The position numbers and the translations under genes are program-made. Under the pieces are notes generated by a model, which worked only from the letters and a program-made list of their open reading frames with translations, made no database searches and was not told the DNA's origin. A stretch of DNA of 64,000 bases from NCBI RefSeq assembly GCF_900174585.1, contig NZ_FWPT01000001.1:558001-622000 (forward strand), written 5' to 3'. Positions 8,707-16,510 of the stretch are shown piece after piece (position 1 is the stretch's first letter; every line of letters starts with the position of its first letter). This DNA comes from Parendozoicomonas haliclonae. Its GTDB lineage: Bacteria; Pseudomonadota; Gammaproteobacteria; Pseudomonadales; Endozoicomonadaceae.

Positions 8707-9417
8707 ATGCTGCTTCGCCAGATTTTTCATGGTGAACTGCCACAGCTGGTGATGTTTGATCTGGACGGAACGCTGGTCGACAGCGTTCCCGATATTGCCG
8801 TTGCTGTGGATGAAATGCTCACCGGTCTTAACAAACCACTGGCCGGTGTGGAAAAGACCAGCTACTGGATTGGTAACGGTGTACCGGTTCTGGTGCAGCG
8901 TGCGCTCCGTGATGCCAGTTATGAAGAACACGATATCGATTTCGACAGCGAGTTTTATCGGGATCAGCTGGAAGTTTTCAGCAAGGCCTACGATGCAAGC
9001 TGTGGCAAGTATTGTGAACTCTATGACGGTGTCGTCGATTGCCTCGAAGGGCTGAAAGCCCTGAATGTGCCGCTGGCGATTATCACCAACAAGAGTGAAC
9101 GGTTTACCCACGATCTTCTGCAGAGTCTTAACCTGGAACACTACTTCGGCATGGTGATCTGCGGGGATACGTTGAAGGATGATCTCGGGCATGTCATTCG
9201 CAAGCCTGACCCAGCCGCGCTGCTGCATGTGGTTGATCACTATCAGGCACAACCTGCTCAGGTCTTGATGGTTGGTGACTCCCGCCATGATATTCATGCC
9301 GCAAAGGCGGTGGGGATTCTCTCTCTGGCCGTGCCTTATGGCTACAACCACGGTGAACCGATCGAACAGTTTGATCCGGATTATCTGGTGCCGTCACTGG
9401 CTGAATTAGTTCAGTAA
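8707..9417 (+). CDS. gph: Phosphoglycolate phosphatase
   Basis: HAD-superfamily phosphatase that removes 2-phosphoglycolate, made for example during repair of oxidised DNA ends. Its 236 residues hold the catalytic motif I FDLDGTLVDS (two Asp), motif II ITNKS, the conserved Lys in RKPDP and motif IV MVGDSRHDI, with a helical cap domain between motifs I and II. It forms a two-gene unit with rpe, and a terminator hairpin follows. In Pseudomonas trpE is the next gene; here the secretion locus lies in between. Confidence 0.95.
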   Translation: MLLRQIFHGELPQLVMFDLDGTLVDSVPDIAVAVDEMLTGLNKPLAGVEKTSYWIGNGVPVLVQRALRDASYEEHDIDFDSEFYRDQLEVFSKAYDASCGKYCELYDGVVDCLEGLKALNVPLAIITNKSERFTHDLLQSLNLEHYFGMVICGDTLKDDLGHVIRKPDPAALLHVVDHYQAQPAQVLMVGDSRHDIHAAKAVGILSLAVPYGYNHGEPIEQFDPDYLVPSLAELVQ

Positions 9418-9430
9418 GACACGTCTTCAC

Positions 9431-9461
9431 AAAGGCTGTTAATTGTATTGGCAGCCTTTTT
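9431..9461 (+). terminator. Rho-independent terminator after gph
   Basis: An 8-bp stem (AAAGGCTG/CAGCCTTT) with a 13-base loop runs into T residues, 14 bases after the gph stop codon. It separates rpe-gph from the secretion locus. Confidence 0.7.
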
Positions 9462-9742
9462 ATTCCTTCTTCTCAAAGCAAAAATAGAACCGGTTCACAA
9501 AATATTTTATCTTGGTACTATTGTTCTAAATATGGTTTAGACTGTATTCACTGCTTGTGTGCGGATGTGTCAGTGCTGTTATCAGCAACGCTGTCATCAA
9601 CTCTTGATCAATCTGTCACACACATGAGCTGCAATAAAAATAACAACAGGCTCGGAAAGCATTAGAGATAAGGACGTTTCTGTCCTCCTGCCGTACTCAT
9701 TTTCCCTGGACATTTCCTTTTGGCCTTCAACAGGAGACGGGT
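9462..9742. other. Upstream region of the RTX-type gene
   Basis: This A+T-rich stretch without an ORF probably holds the promoter of the secretion locus. A perfect 10-bp palindrome GAACCGGTTC lies at 9487-9496. TTGTTC and TATTCA hexamers about 18 bases apart (near 9520-9550) are a weak sigma-70 candidate. A clear ribosome-binding site, CAGGAGA, sits about 8 bases before the ATG at 9743. I see no RNA gene here. Confidence 0.4.
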
Positions 9743-12700
9743 ATGGATTGGTCGTGGCTTACAGGTAAGTGGCACGGTTCGGACAGAGATGACTACAAAC
9801 AACTGGATCATGCCAATGCCCAGTTATGGGGCGGCGGTGGCAATGACACGCTGATCGGCAAAGGTATTGGTGCCAAGGTCTGGGGTGGCAGCGGTGATGA
9901 CCGTCTGGAAGCCCACGCAGCAGACGCCCGCATTTGGGGTGAAGATGGCAATGACCATGGCCGGGCCTGGGGAGCCAATGCTGAGCTTTATGGCGGCGAT
10001 GGTAATGATGATCTGGCTGGCTTTGGCCTTCGTGCGGTTATCGAAGGCGGCAGCGGCGATGATGTTTTAACCGCTGGTGGTCTTTATGCTCGCATTGATG
10101 GTGGCAGTGGTAATGACACCATTGATGCCGTAGCCGGTTACGCAGAAATTACCGACCAATATGGAAATAACGTTGTAAAAAGTGCCGCCGGTGGCAATAA
10201 CGTTCAGCTGGGTGATGGCAACAATGATGTCAGCCTGATCGGGCTGGCCAACGTCGTGTTGTTGGGGGATGGTAATAACACGGTAAATACACTGGCGGCA
10301 GGCAATGTAGTGATGACCGGCCATGGTGATAACACCATCAATACCGCCGGTGGTGCCAATTTTGTTGCTACAGGCAACGGTGCCGATAGTCTCAATGCGG
10401 CAGGTCTTGCCAATATCTTCTTTGCCGGTAACGGCGATAACACTTTTCTGGGCGCAGGCGGTGCCAACCTGATGGTGGCGGGCAGCGGTGATGATTTCGC
10501 TGCCGTTGCGGGTGGAGCCAATGTTGTTCTGGCCGGTGCCGGTGATAACTTTATTGCCGCTGCCGGAGCCGCCAACCTGGTAATGACAGGTGAAGGCGAT
10601 GATTTTATTGCCGCTGCGGGCGGTGCTAATGCCCTGATCGCCGGCGATGGCAATAACACTCTCTCTGCTGCCGGAGCGGGTAACCTCCAGTATGCCGGTG
10701 CCGGCAATGACACTCTTATTGCTGGTGGCATGGTCAATCTGCAGCTGGCTGGCGATGGTGATAATTCACTGTTTGCTGTCGGACAGGGCAATCTGCAACT
10801 GGCAGGCAGCGGCAATGATTTTGCGGTTGCTTTGGGGCAGGCCAATATCGTTTCTACCGCCGCCGGTGCCGACAATATTGTCGCCGGAGGGCAGGGCAAT
10901 ATTGTTCACTCCGGTAATGATAACGACAGTGGTCTGGTGATTGGCCAAGTTAATGTCGTTAACACCGGTGCAGGTGATGACACCTTTGTTGTCGGTGGTC
11001 AGGCCAATATTGTGGTGACTGAAGCCGGCGACGATACCCTGCTGACGGCAGGCCAGATGAACCTGACGCTGGCTGGCTCCGGTGACGATAATCTCGCTGT
11101 TGTCGGACAGCACAATGTCACAGCTGCCGGTTCAGGCTCCGATATTATCTTCTCTGTCGGTGAGAATAATATTGTTCTTGCCGACAATGACTTCACGATT
11201 GATGCTCTCGATCTTCCTCTGTTTGGTCAGTACGGTGCGGGAGGCTCGGTCACTGTTTCAGCGACGGGAGCTGTTACGGGTTCCGGTTCTATCAAGGGGC
11301 TTGGTGGTGTTGGGGGAGAGTTTCTTTCCGGTAGCGTCGGTGGACTGGGTGGTTTTGCCCAGCCGCTGCTTGAAGGGTTGGGTGTGACTCTCAGTGGTTC
11401 ATTGTCTGTTGATCTTCATGGTGAGATGGCAGCGGTGCTGCCAGAGCTGGAGTTCTCCAACCCGGATATGCCAGACTGGAGTTTTGATACTATAAATCTG
11501 CCGTCTATAGATGCGGATGTTCTGGATCAGGTGACTGGTATCGATTATCAGTTTGGTGAACTGGCCGGGCTTGATCTCTCGGTGCTTGAGCAGCTGCAAT
11601 TGCCAGGTATCACTGTTCCATCACTGACTGTACCGAACTTCACTGATACCCAGCTGTCTTTTAACAATATTTCTGCCGATGTGGATTACAGCCTGAGCCT
11701 TGGCTTTGGCTCAACCGGTGCTAATGATATTGGCAGTGCCTTTACCGACTTGTTGGGTGGCGACACCTCGTTCAGTACATTTGCCGCATCAGGCCTGACC
11801 GGAATTCTGGATGCTCTGGATCTGAATGCCTTCCAGAACGGTAGCTTTACCCTTTCTCCGGAAGGTATTACCGATAGCCATACAACGGGCGTGGATCTGA
11901 CATTTGCTACACCTTCCACCAGTTACAGTATTTTCCAGGCTCCGGAAGCACCGGTTGATCCGGGTACGGAATCCAGTGCTCCCAAGCCGGAGAGTGCAAC
12001 GACTATTGTTGAGCTGCCGTCGTTTACTCTGCCCGAGTTAAGCGTGCCGGCCTTCCAGCTCAACAGCTTTGATCTGTCCGGTGTGTCGTCTGATCTGGCG
12101 AACACTTTGAGCGGACAGGCTCTTCTGGGGCAGACCATTCCTGACTTTACCCTGCCGGATCTCTCCACCCCGGCCTTTAATCTGCAGGATACCCTGCCAG
12201 ATGGGCAGTTGGCCTTGCCGGCTCAGTCACTGGACCTTCCTGATATCGAAATCCCGAACATTGCCGGTATTGACTGGTCAGCTCGACTGCCGGATCTGGG
12301 CCAGAGCTTTGATCTGCTGCAGGACAATGGTGATCTGGTACTGGCTGCGGGTCGTTTCAACGGTGTGTTTACCGGTGGCGGCGATGATGGTGCCATTGCT
12401 ATTGGTCAGGAGAACCATATTGGGCTGGATGCCGGTGATGATATCGGTATCGCCATCGGGCAGAGCAATGTTCTGCGTACCGGTGAAGGCAATGATGTGG
12501 CCTTTGCCGCCGGTGAAACCAACTACCTGATTGGCAATGGTGGCAACGATATTCTGGCCGCGGTTGGTGATACCAATAATCTGGTGGCCGGTGCGGGTGA
12601 TGATATCGGTTTCGGGATTGGTAACAGCAACAATCTGAGCGGTGAGGAAGGCAATGATGTTCTTGTCGCAGCAGGTAACAACAACCGTCTGGATGGCGGT

Positions 12701-13945
12701 CTGGAATCCGACGGTAACGATACGCTGATCGCATTGGGTGTCAGCAATAGTCTGAATGGCGGTGCCGGGCACGACATTATGCTGGGTGTTGGTGCAACTA
12801 ACAGCTTTAACGGCGGCTCCGGTGATGACTGGCTGGTGGCCGTCGGAGGCACCAACAGCCTGCAGGCTGGCGCGGATAATGATGTCGCCGTTGCGGTGGG
12901 CGCTGTTAATACCGTTGATGGTGGCGATGGGAATGATGGTCTGTATGCCGTTGGTCTGGGCAATACGGTGACCGCCGGCGATGGTAATGATCTGGCGGTA
13001 GGTGCCGGTGTTGCCAATATCTTCACTCTCGGCGAAGGCGACGATATTGGTATAGCGCTGGGTGTAGGCAACAGTGTTCAGGGTGAGGGTGGCAATGATT
13101 TCCTGATCAACGTTGGTCTGGGCGCTGATGTTCAGGGTGGTGCCGGTGATGACCTGCTGCTGAACTTTGGCCTGACCGGTACCAACGATGGTGGTAGCGG
13201 CAATGATACCTTTATCGGTTTTGGCTGGGGCACTCTGGATCTGATGGCTGACTCTGGCCTTTCCGATGACCTCTATCTGCTGACGTCTGGTCTGAATACG
13301 TTGCTGGCGGAAAGCGGCGAACATCAGATTGAAAGCATTGCCAACCTGATCAACTTTGGCGGTACGCTCAGTTATAGCGGAGGTCTGGGCGACGATACCT
13401 TTATCGCTGGCTTTGGTACTTCATCGGCAGCTGGTGGTGAGGGGAACGACAGTTACAGCTACTACCTGAACAGTGGCGTGTTCTCGATAAACGACTCGAC
13501 CGGTACAGATACCCTGCGTCTGGATATGGGTATTAACTTTGCGGTGGATACTAGTCTGACAGTCGATAACCTGGTTCTCAGTCATACCAATGACATCAAC
13601 ACATTGGATATTGTCATAGATGGGCAGTCTCTGGGGCAGGTCAATCTGACTGGCTTTGGTGCAGAAGACCAGATCGTTGCAGGTGATTTCTCCATTGGTT
13701 TCAGTGAGCTGGAAGCCTACTGGAATGAGCAGAGTCCGCTGGACTTTGAGGCTTATGCGTTTGACTGGTCGGAAGCATTGGAAGGTGGTGTTCGCGAGGC
13801 GCTGGCTCTGATGGATGAAGGCAGTGTCACACTGGACGATGAACTGCTGGCAGCTGTTACCGAGAATGGTCTGACCGGAGCTTCTGAGCTGCTCTACGAT
13901 GCGCTGGCTGAAAGTGGCGGTCAGCTGATTGAGGCTGCTGCCTGA
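9743..13945 (+). CDS. Giant RTX-like calcium-binding repeat protein, predicted type I secretion substrate
   Basis: Acidic protein of 1400 residues, predicted to be secreted by the exporter encoded next to it. Residues 30 to about 485 are some 25 repeats of exactly 18 residues. Each unit joins one RTX-like half (GGxGNDxLxx) to a second half of the type GxANhhxx, where h is hydrophobic. The first units, such as GGSGDDRLEAHAADARIW, look most like classical RTX. Residues 490-868 contain no repeats and are rich in Leu, Pro, Ser and Thr, with LP-hydrophobic strings (LPSFTLPELSVPAF). A second block of 16 repeats, also 18 residues long with a single 3-residue insertion, spans about 870-1160. The C-terminal 240 residues carry no RTX motif except GGLGDD and GGEGND, and end in an acidic, hydrophobic tail as expected of a secretion signal. 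There is no Cys-rich, protease, lipase or toxin domain that I recognise, and no N-terminal signal peptide. Adhesin, surface-layer or matrix roles are possible; a MARTX-like toxin is less likely because no effector domain is seen. Confidence 0.85.
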   Translation: MDWSWLTGKWHGSDRDDYKQLDHANAQLWGGGGNDTLIGKGIGAKVWGGSGDDRLEAHAADARIWGEDGNDHGRAWGANAELYGGDGNDDLAGFGLRAVIEGGSGDDVLTAGGLYARIDGGSGNDTIDAVAGYAEITDQYGNNVVKSAAGGNNVQLGDGNNDVSLIGLANVVLLGDGNNTVNTLAAGNVVMTGHGDNTINTAGGANFVATGNGADSLNAAGLANIFFAGNGDNTFLGAGGANLMVAGSGDDFAAVAGGANVVLAGAGDNFIAAAGAANLVMTGEGDDFIAAAGGANALIAGDGNNTLSAAGAGNLQYAGAGNDTLIAGGMVNLQLAGDGDNSLFAVGQGNLQLAGSGNDFAVALGQANIVSTAAGADNIVAGGQGNIVHSGNDNDSGLVIGQVNVVNTGAGDDTFVVGGQANIVVTEAGDDTLLTAGQMNLTLAGSGDDNLAVVGQHNVTAAGSGSDIIFSVGENNIVLADNDFTIDALDLPLFGQYGAGGSVTVSATGAVTGSGSIKGLGGVGGEFLSGSVGGLGGFAQPLLEGLGVTLSGSLSVDLHGEMAAVLPELEFSNPDMPDWSFDTINLPSIDADVLDQVTGIDYQFGELAGLDLSVLEQLQLPGITVPSLTVPNFTDTQLSFNNISADVDYSLSLGFGSTGANDIGSAFTDLLGGDTSFSTFAASGLTGILDALDLNAFQNGSFTLSPEGITDSHTTGVDLTFATPSTSYSIFQAPEAPVDPGTESSAPKPESATTIVELPSFTLPELSVPAFQLNSFDLSGVSSDLANTLSGQALLGQTIPDFTLPDLSTPAFNLQDTLPDGQLALPAQSLDLPDIEIPNIAGIDWSARLPDLGQSFDLLQDNGDLVLAAGRFNGVFTGGGDDGAIAIGQENHIGLDAGDDIGIAIGQSNVLRTGEGNDVAFAAGETNYLIGNGGNDILAAVGDTNNLVAGAGDDIGFGIGNSNNLSGEEGNDVLVAAGNNNRLDGGLESDGNDTLIALGVSNSLNGGAGHDIMLGVGATNSFNGGSGDDWLVAVGGTNSLQAGADNDVAVAVGAVNTVDGGDGNDGLYAVGLGNTVTAGDGNDLAVGAGVANIFTLGEGDDIGIALGVGNSVQGEGGNDFLINVGLGADVQGGAGDDLLLNFGLTGTNDGGSGNDTFIGFGWGTLDLMADSGLSDDLYLLTSGLNTLLAESGEHQIESIANLINFGGTLSYSGGLGDDTFIAGFGTSSAAGGEGNDSYSYYLNSGVFSINDSTGTDTLRLDMGINFAVDTSLTVDNLVLSHTNDINTLDIVIDGQSLGQVNLTGFGAEDQIVAGDFSIGFSELEAYWNEQSPLDFEAYAFDWSEALEGGVREALALMDEGSVTLDDELLAAVTENGLTGASELLYDALAESGGQLIEAAA
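9830..11212 (+). repeat. Coding tandem repeat, 54-bp (18-codon) period, block 1
   Basis: About 25 consecutive units with the same 18-codon length. The key Asn of the GxAN half falls at residues 206, 224, 242 and so on to 476 with no shift. DNA identity between units is moderate, so the repeat is old and held at the protein level. Eighteen residues is one full turn of an RTX beta-roll. Confidence 0.9.
12350..13222 (+). repeat. Coding tandem repeat, 54-bp period, block 2
   Basis: Sixteen units of 18 codons, for example GQSNVLRTGEGNDVAFAA. One unit, near residue 980, is lengthened to 21 codons. The units follow the same alternation as block 1 but favour GxxN plus GxGND. Confidence 0.88.
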
Positions 13946-13962
13946 TAAGCATAAAAACAACT

Positions 13963-13986
13963 GGCGGGTGTATGCAGTCATCCGCC
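13963..13986 (+). other. Stem-loop between the repeat-protein gene and the exporter genes
   Basis: An 8-bp stem, GGCGGGTG/CATCCGCC with one G-U pair, has an 8-base loop and no T-tract. Its place just after the substrate gene suggests a processing, stability or partial-termination element that lets the substrate be made in excess over the exporter; this is inference. Confidence 0.45.
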
Positions 13987-14033
13987 GCATAACACATTGA
14001 ACTCACTCAATAATAAAGAGAACAGGGTGCGGT

Positions 14034-14324
14034 ATGTCTGAGAGTTTGTATTTCGACGGTGTAGAAACAGTCGGTGTGATTGGTGGAAATGTGCGCCTCG
14101 AGCTGTTTCGTCTGGTTCCTGATGCCGAGAGCCCATCCGTGAACAAGCGGGTGCCTGCGGGTTCTCTGGTTATGTCGCTGGAAGGTTTCCTGCGTACCCA
14201 GCAAAGCATGGAGAAGCTGGTGGAGGAGCTCCAGTCCCGCAATATCATTACCCGCAAACAACCGGCTGAGGATAACAACTCTCCCAACTTCTCTGGTGAC
14301 AACACCCTTTCGGTCGAATCCTGA
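14034..14324 (+). CDS. Small protein of unknown function in the type I secretion locus
   Basis: A 96-residue soluble protein that I do not recognise. Its N-terminal half looks beta-rich (LYFDGVETVGVIGGNVRLEL, then VPAGSLVMSLEGFLRTQ), its middle forms a short amphipathic helix (SMEKLVEELQSRNI), and its last 25 residues are polar and probably disordered. A good start ATG follows an AGGGTGCGGT stretch. It lies 88 bases after the substrate gene and 5 bases before the ABC gene, so it is co-transcribed with the exporter. It might be a chaperone, immunity-like or regulatory partner of the large protein. Acyltransferases of HlyC type are larger and have different motifs, so it is not one of those. 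Confidence 0.7.
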   Translation: MSESLYFDGVETVGVIGGNVRLELFRLVPDAESPSVNKRVPAGSLVMSLEGFLRTQQSMEKLVEELQSRNIITRKQPAEDNNSPNFSGDNTLSVES

Positions 14325-14329
14325 TCGCC

Positions 14330-16510
14330 ATGGGTGAAGGTCGTTCCGAATCGTCCCGGGGTTATCCGACAGCTGTTGACTGTCTGGTGATCCTGGGTCG
14401 TTATCACCATCTCCAGCTATCACCTGCTCAATTAAATACCTCAGGCTCCGTCTGGGATAGCGCAGAGATTCTCCGTATTGCCCGTGATTGCGGCCTGCAG
14501 GCATCCGAGCAATCCGTCAGTTGGGAGCAGTTGCCGGCTTTGGGCACGGCCATGCCAGTGATGGTGCCCCTGGCTAATGGCAACTCGGTGGTGCTGTCCG
14601 GGTTTCGTCAGAATCGTTCCGGCGAGCTAATGGCATTGATCAGTGATCCGCTTTCGGAACGCAAAGAGTTACTGGAAGTGGGGCGGGAAGAATTCTGTGG
14701 TGTCTGGCAGGAAACCATTATTCTGGTAAAGCCGCTGCTGCAGACGCTGGAACCGCCAAAGGCTTTCGATCTGCGCTGGTTATGGCAACGTTTGACCGAA
14801 CAGAAGTCTGTGGTTGCACAGGTCTTCAGTTATTCATTGGTTATGCATCTGCTGGCGTTTATTCTACCGATCTTCACTATGGTGGTGTTTGACAAGGTAG
14901 TGGGCTTTGAAGGCTACGCTACGCTGCATCTGTTGTTTATTGCTGCCATTATCACTCTTCTGCTGCATGGTTTGCTGGGGCTGATTCGCCAGCAGCTGAT
15001 TCTCCATGCGTCCGGCCGGCTGGATATTGTACTCGCCGAGCGTGCCATCAATAGTCTGCTCAGCCTGCCTTTGCCCTTCTTTCAAAAGCTGCGTTCCGGA
15101 CAACTTATCAAGCAATTGCAGGATGCGGATCAGGTTCGACAGTTTGTCAGTGGCAGTTTGTTGTTTACTCTGCTGGAAACACTGGCCATTGTTGTTTTGA
15201 TCCCGGTACTGATGCTGTTCAGTGTACCTATGACCGTTATGGTTCTGGTGTTTGGCGGCTTGATTGGTCTGTGCTCCTGGATTGGTCTGAAGCTCAGTCG
15301 TGAGCCCGTGCAGCAGCTCAATCGTGAAGAGGGTGAACGTCAAGCCCGGCTGGTGGAGAGTGTCTCCGGTATTGAAACCCTGAAAACCCTGTCACTGGAA
15401 CAGTCCCAGGTTCGACGCTGGCTGGATGCTGCCGTCAGACAGATGGTGCTGCGCCGCAAAGTGGGTTCCATGGGCGCTGTTATTAATGAGGCCACCCAGT
15501 TTCTGCAGCGGCTGATGCTGCTAAGCATTATCTGGTGGGGCGCCCAGCTGGTGCTTGCGGGTGAGATGACTCTCGGTGTGTTGATCGCGTTCAATATTAT
15601 GGCCGGACGCATCAGTGGGCCGCTGGTGCAACTGGCCTCTTTAGCCAGTCGATATCAGGAAACCGCAACATCTGCCCGCATGCTGGGCAAGGTTCTGAAT
15701 CATGAACCGGAGCGTCTGCGTACTGGTGGTCTGAGCATTCCGGTTAAAGGCGCTCTGGAGCTGGATAAGGTCAGCTTCCGTTACCATGCCGAGCAGGCTG
15801 ATTACCTGAGCGATATCAGCGTGAAGATCAGGGCGGGGGAAAAGATTGGCATTGTTGGCGCCAGTGGCGCGGGTAAGAGCACGCTGGCAAGACTGCTGCT
15901 GGGGCTGCTGAAACCCACATCCGGCACCGTTCGTCTAGATGGTTATAACCTGAAAGAGTTTGATCTGAACTGGCTGAGAAGTTGTGTCAGCGGTGTATTC
16001 AGTGATAGTCGTCTGTTTTCCGGCTCAGTGCTGGATAACCTGACCATGGTTGCGCCCTCAGCCTCCCGCGAGGATGTGATTGCCTGCTGTCGTTTAACAG
16101 GGGCGCATACCTTTATTGAGCAGCTTCCACAGGGTTATGACTCCCAATTGGATGAAGGTGGGTTGAATCTCTCCACTGGTCAGCGGCAACGTCTGGTTCT
16201 GGCCAGAGCGCTACTGGCTAATCCGCAGGTTTTGGTAATGGATGAGGCGACCAGCGCACTGGATGGGGAAAGTGAAACTCAGCTCTGGAAAAACCTGCCG
16301 GCAATAAGTCGGGGACGAACCCTTATTCATATCTCCCATCGTCTCTCCTCCATGGTCATGATGGACCGGGTGCTGGTTATGGAGTCCGGCAAGGTTGTGG
16401 CGTCTGGCTCCCATCATCAGTTGCTGGCTGGCAATGCCCATTACCAGAAACTCTGGCAGGCCTGGACCGGGGCACCCGTCAAAACGCGGGAGGTCGTCCA
16501 TGAACCTTAA
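14330..16510 (+). CDS. Type I secretion ABC transporter (HlyB-like) with C39-like domain
   Basis: Inner-membrane ATP-driven exporter of 726 residues. Residues 1 to about 135 form a C39 peptidase-like domain. The position of the catalytic Cys is not conserved, and the place of the catalytic His holds Asn (NGNSVVLSGF), so it should bind rather than cut the substrate, as in RTX exporters. Six membrane helices lie at about 160-450. The nucleotide-binding domain has Walker A GASGAGKS at 510-517, signature LSTGQ at 614-618 (instead of LSGGQ) and Walker B with D638-E639. The last 11 bases overlap the following HlyD-type gene, and together with the OMP gene they encode a complete type I exporter, presumably for the 1400-residue protein. 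Confidence 0.93.
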   Translation: MGEGRSESSRGYPTAVDCLVILGRYHHLQLSPAQLNTSGSVWDSAEILRIARDCGLQASEQSVSWEQLPALGTAMPVMVPLANGNSVVLSGFRQNRSGELMALISDPLSERKELLEVGREEFCGVWQETIILVKPLLQTLEPPKAFDLRWLWQRLTEQKSVVAQVFSYSLVMHLLAFILPIFTMVVFDKVVGFEGYATLHLLFIAAIITLLLHGLLGLIRQQLILHASGRLDIVLAERAINSLLSLPLPFFQKLRSGQLIKQLQDADQVRQFVSGSLLFTLLETLAIVVLIPVLMLFSVPMTVMVLVFGGLIGLCSWIGLKLSREPVQQLNREEGERQARLVESVSGIETLKTLSLEQSQVRRWLDAAVRQMVLRRKVGSMGAVINEATQFLQRLMLLSIIWWGAQLVLAGEMTLGVLIAFNIMAGRISGPLVQLASLASRYQETATSARMLGKVLNHEPERLRTGGLSIPVKGALELDKVSFRYHAEQADYLSDISVKIRAGEKIGIVGASGAGKSTLARLLLGLLKPTSGTVRLDGYNLKEFDLNWLRSCVSGVFSDSRLFSGSVLDNLTMVAPSASREDVIACCRLTGAHTFIEQLPQGYDSQLDEGGLNLSTGQRQRLVLARALLANPQVLVMDEATSALDGESETQLWKNLPAISRGRTLIHISHRLSSMVMMDRVLVMESGKVVASGSHHQLLAGNAHYQKLWQAWTGAPVKTREVVHEP

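Noticed and set aside
8014-9351. Open frame of 445 codons antisense to rpe and gph
   Set aside because: Both plus-strand genes have full family motifs; the antisense translation has none.
9830-13222. Regular spacing suggestive of a CRISPR array
   Set aside because: The 54-bp period is protein-coding throughout, with no alternating constant repeats and unique spacers.
12278-13324. Long minus-strand frames over the RTX repeats
   Set aside because: The regular 54-bp repeat leaves several frames open; their translations only reflect the repeat.
9743-13945. MARTX toxin
   Set aside because: No cysteine protease domain or effector domain is seen, the protein is much shorter than MARTX toxins, and the repeat period is 18 rather than 19-20.
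14330-14740. Active C39 peptidase processing double-glycine leaders
   Set aside because: The catalytic Cys position and His are not conserved and the substrate has no double-glycine leader, so it is a C39-like binding domain.
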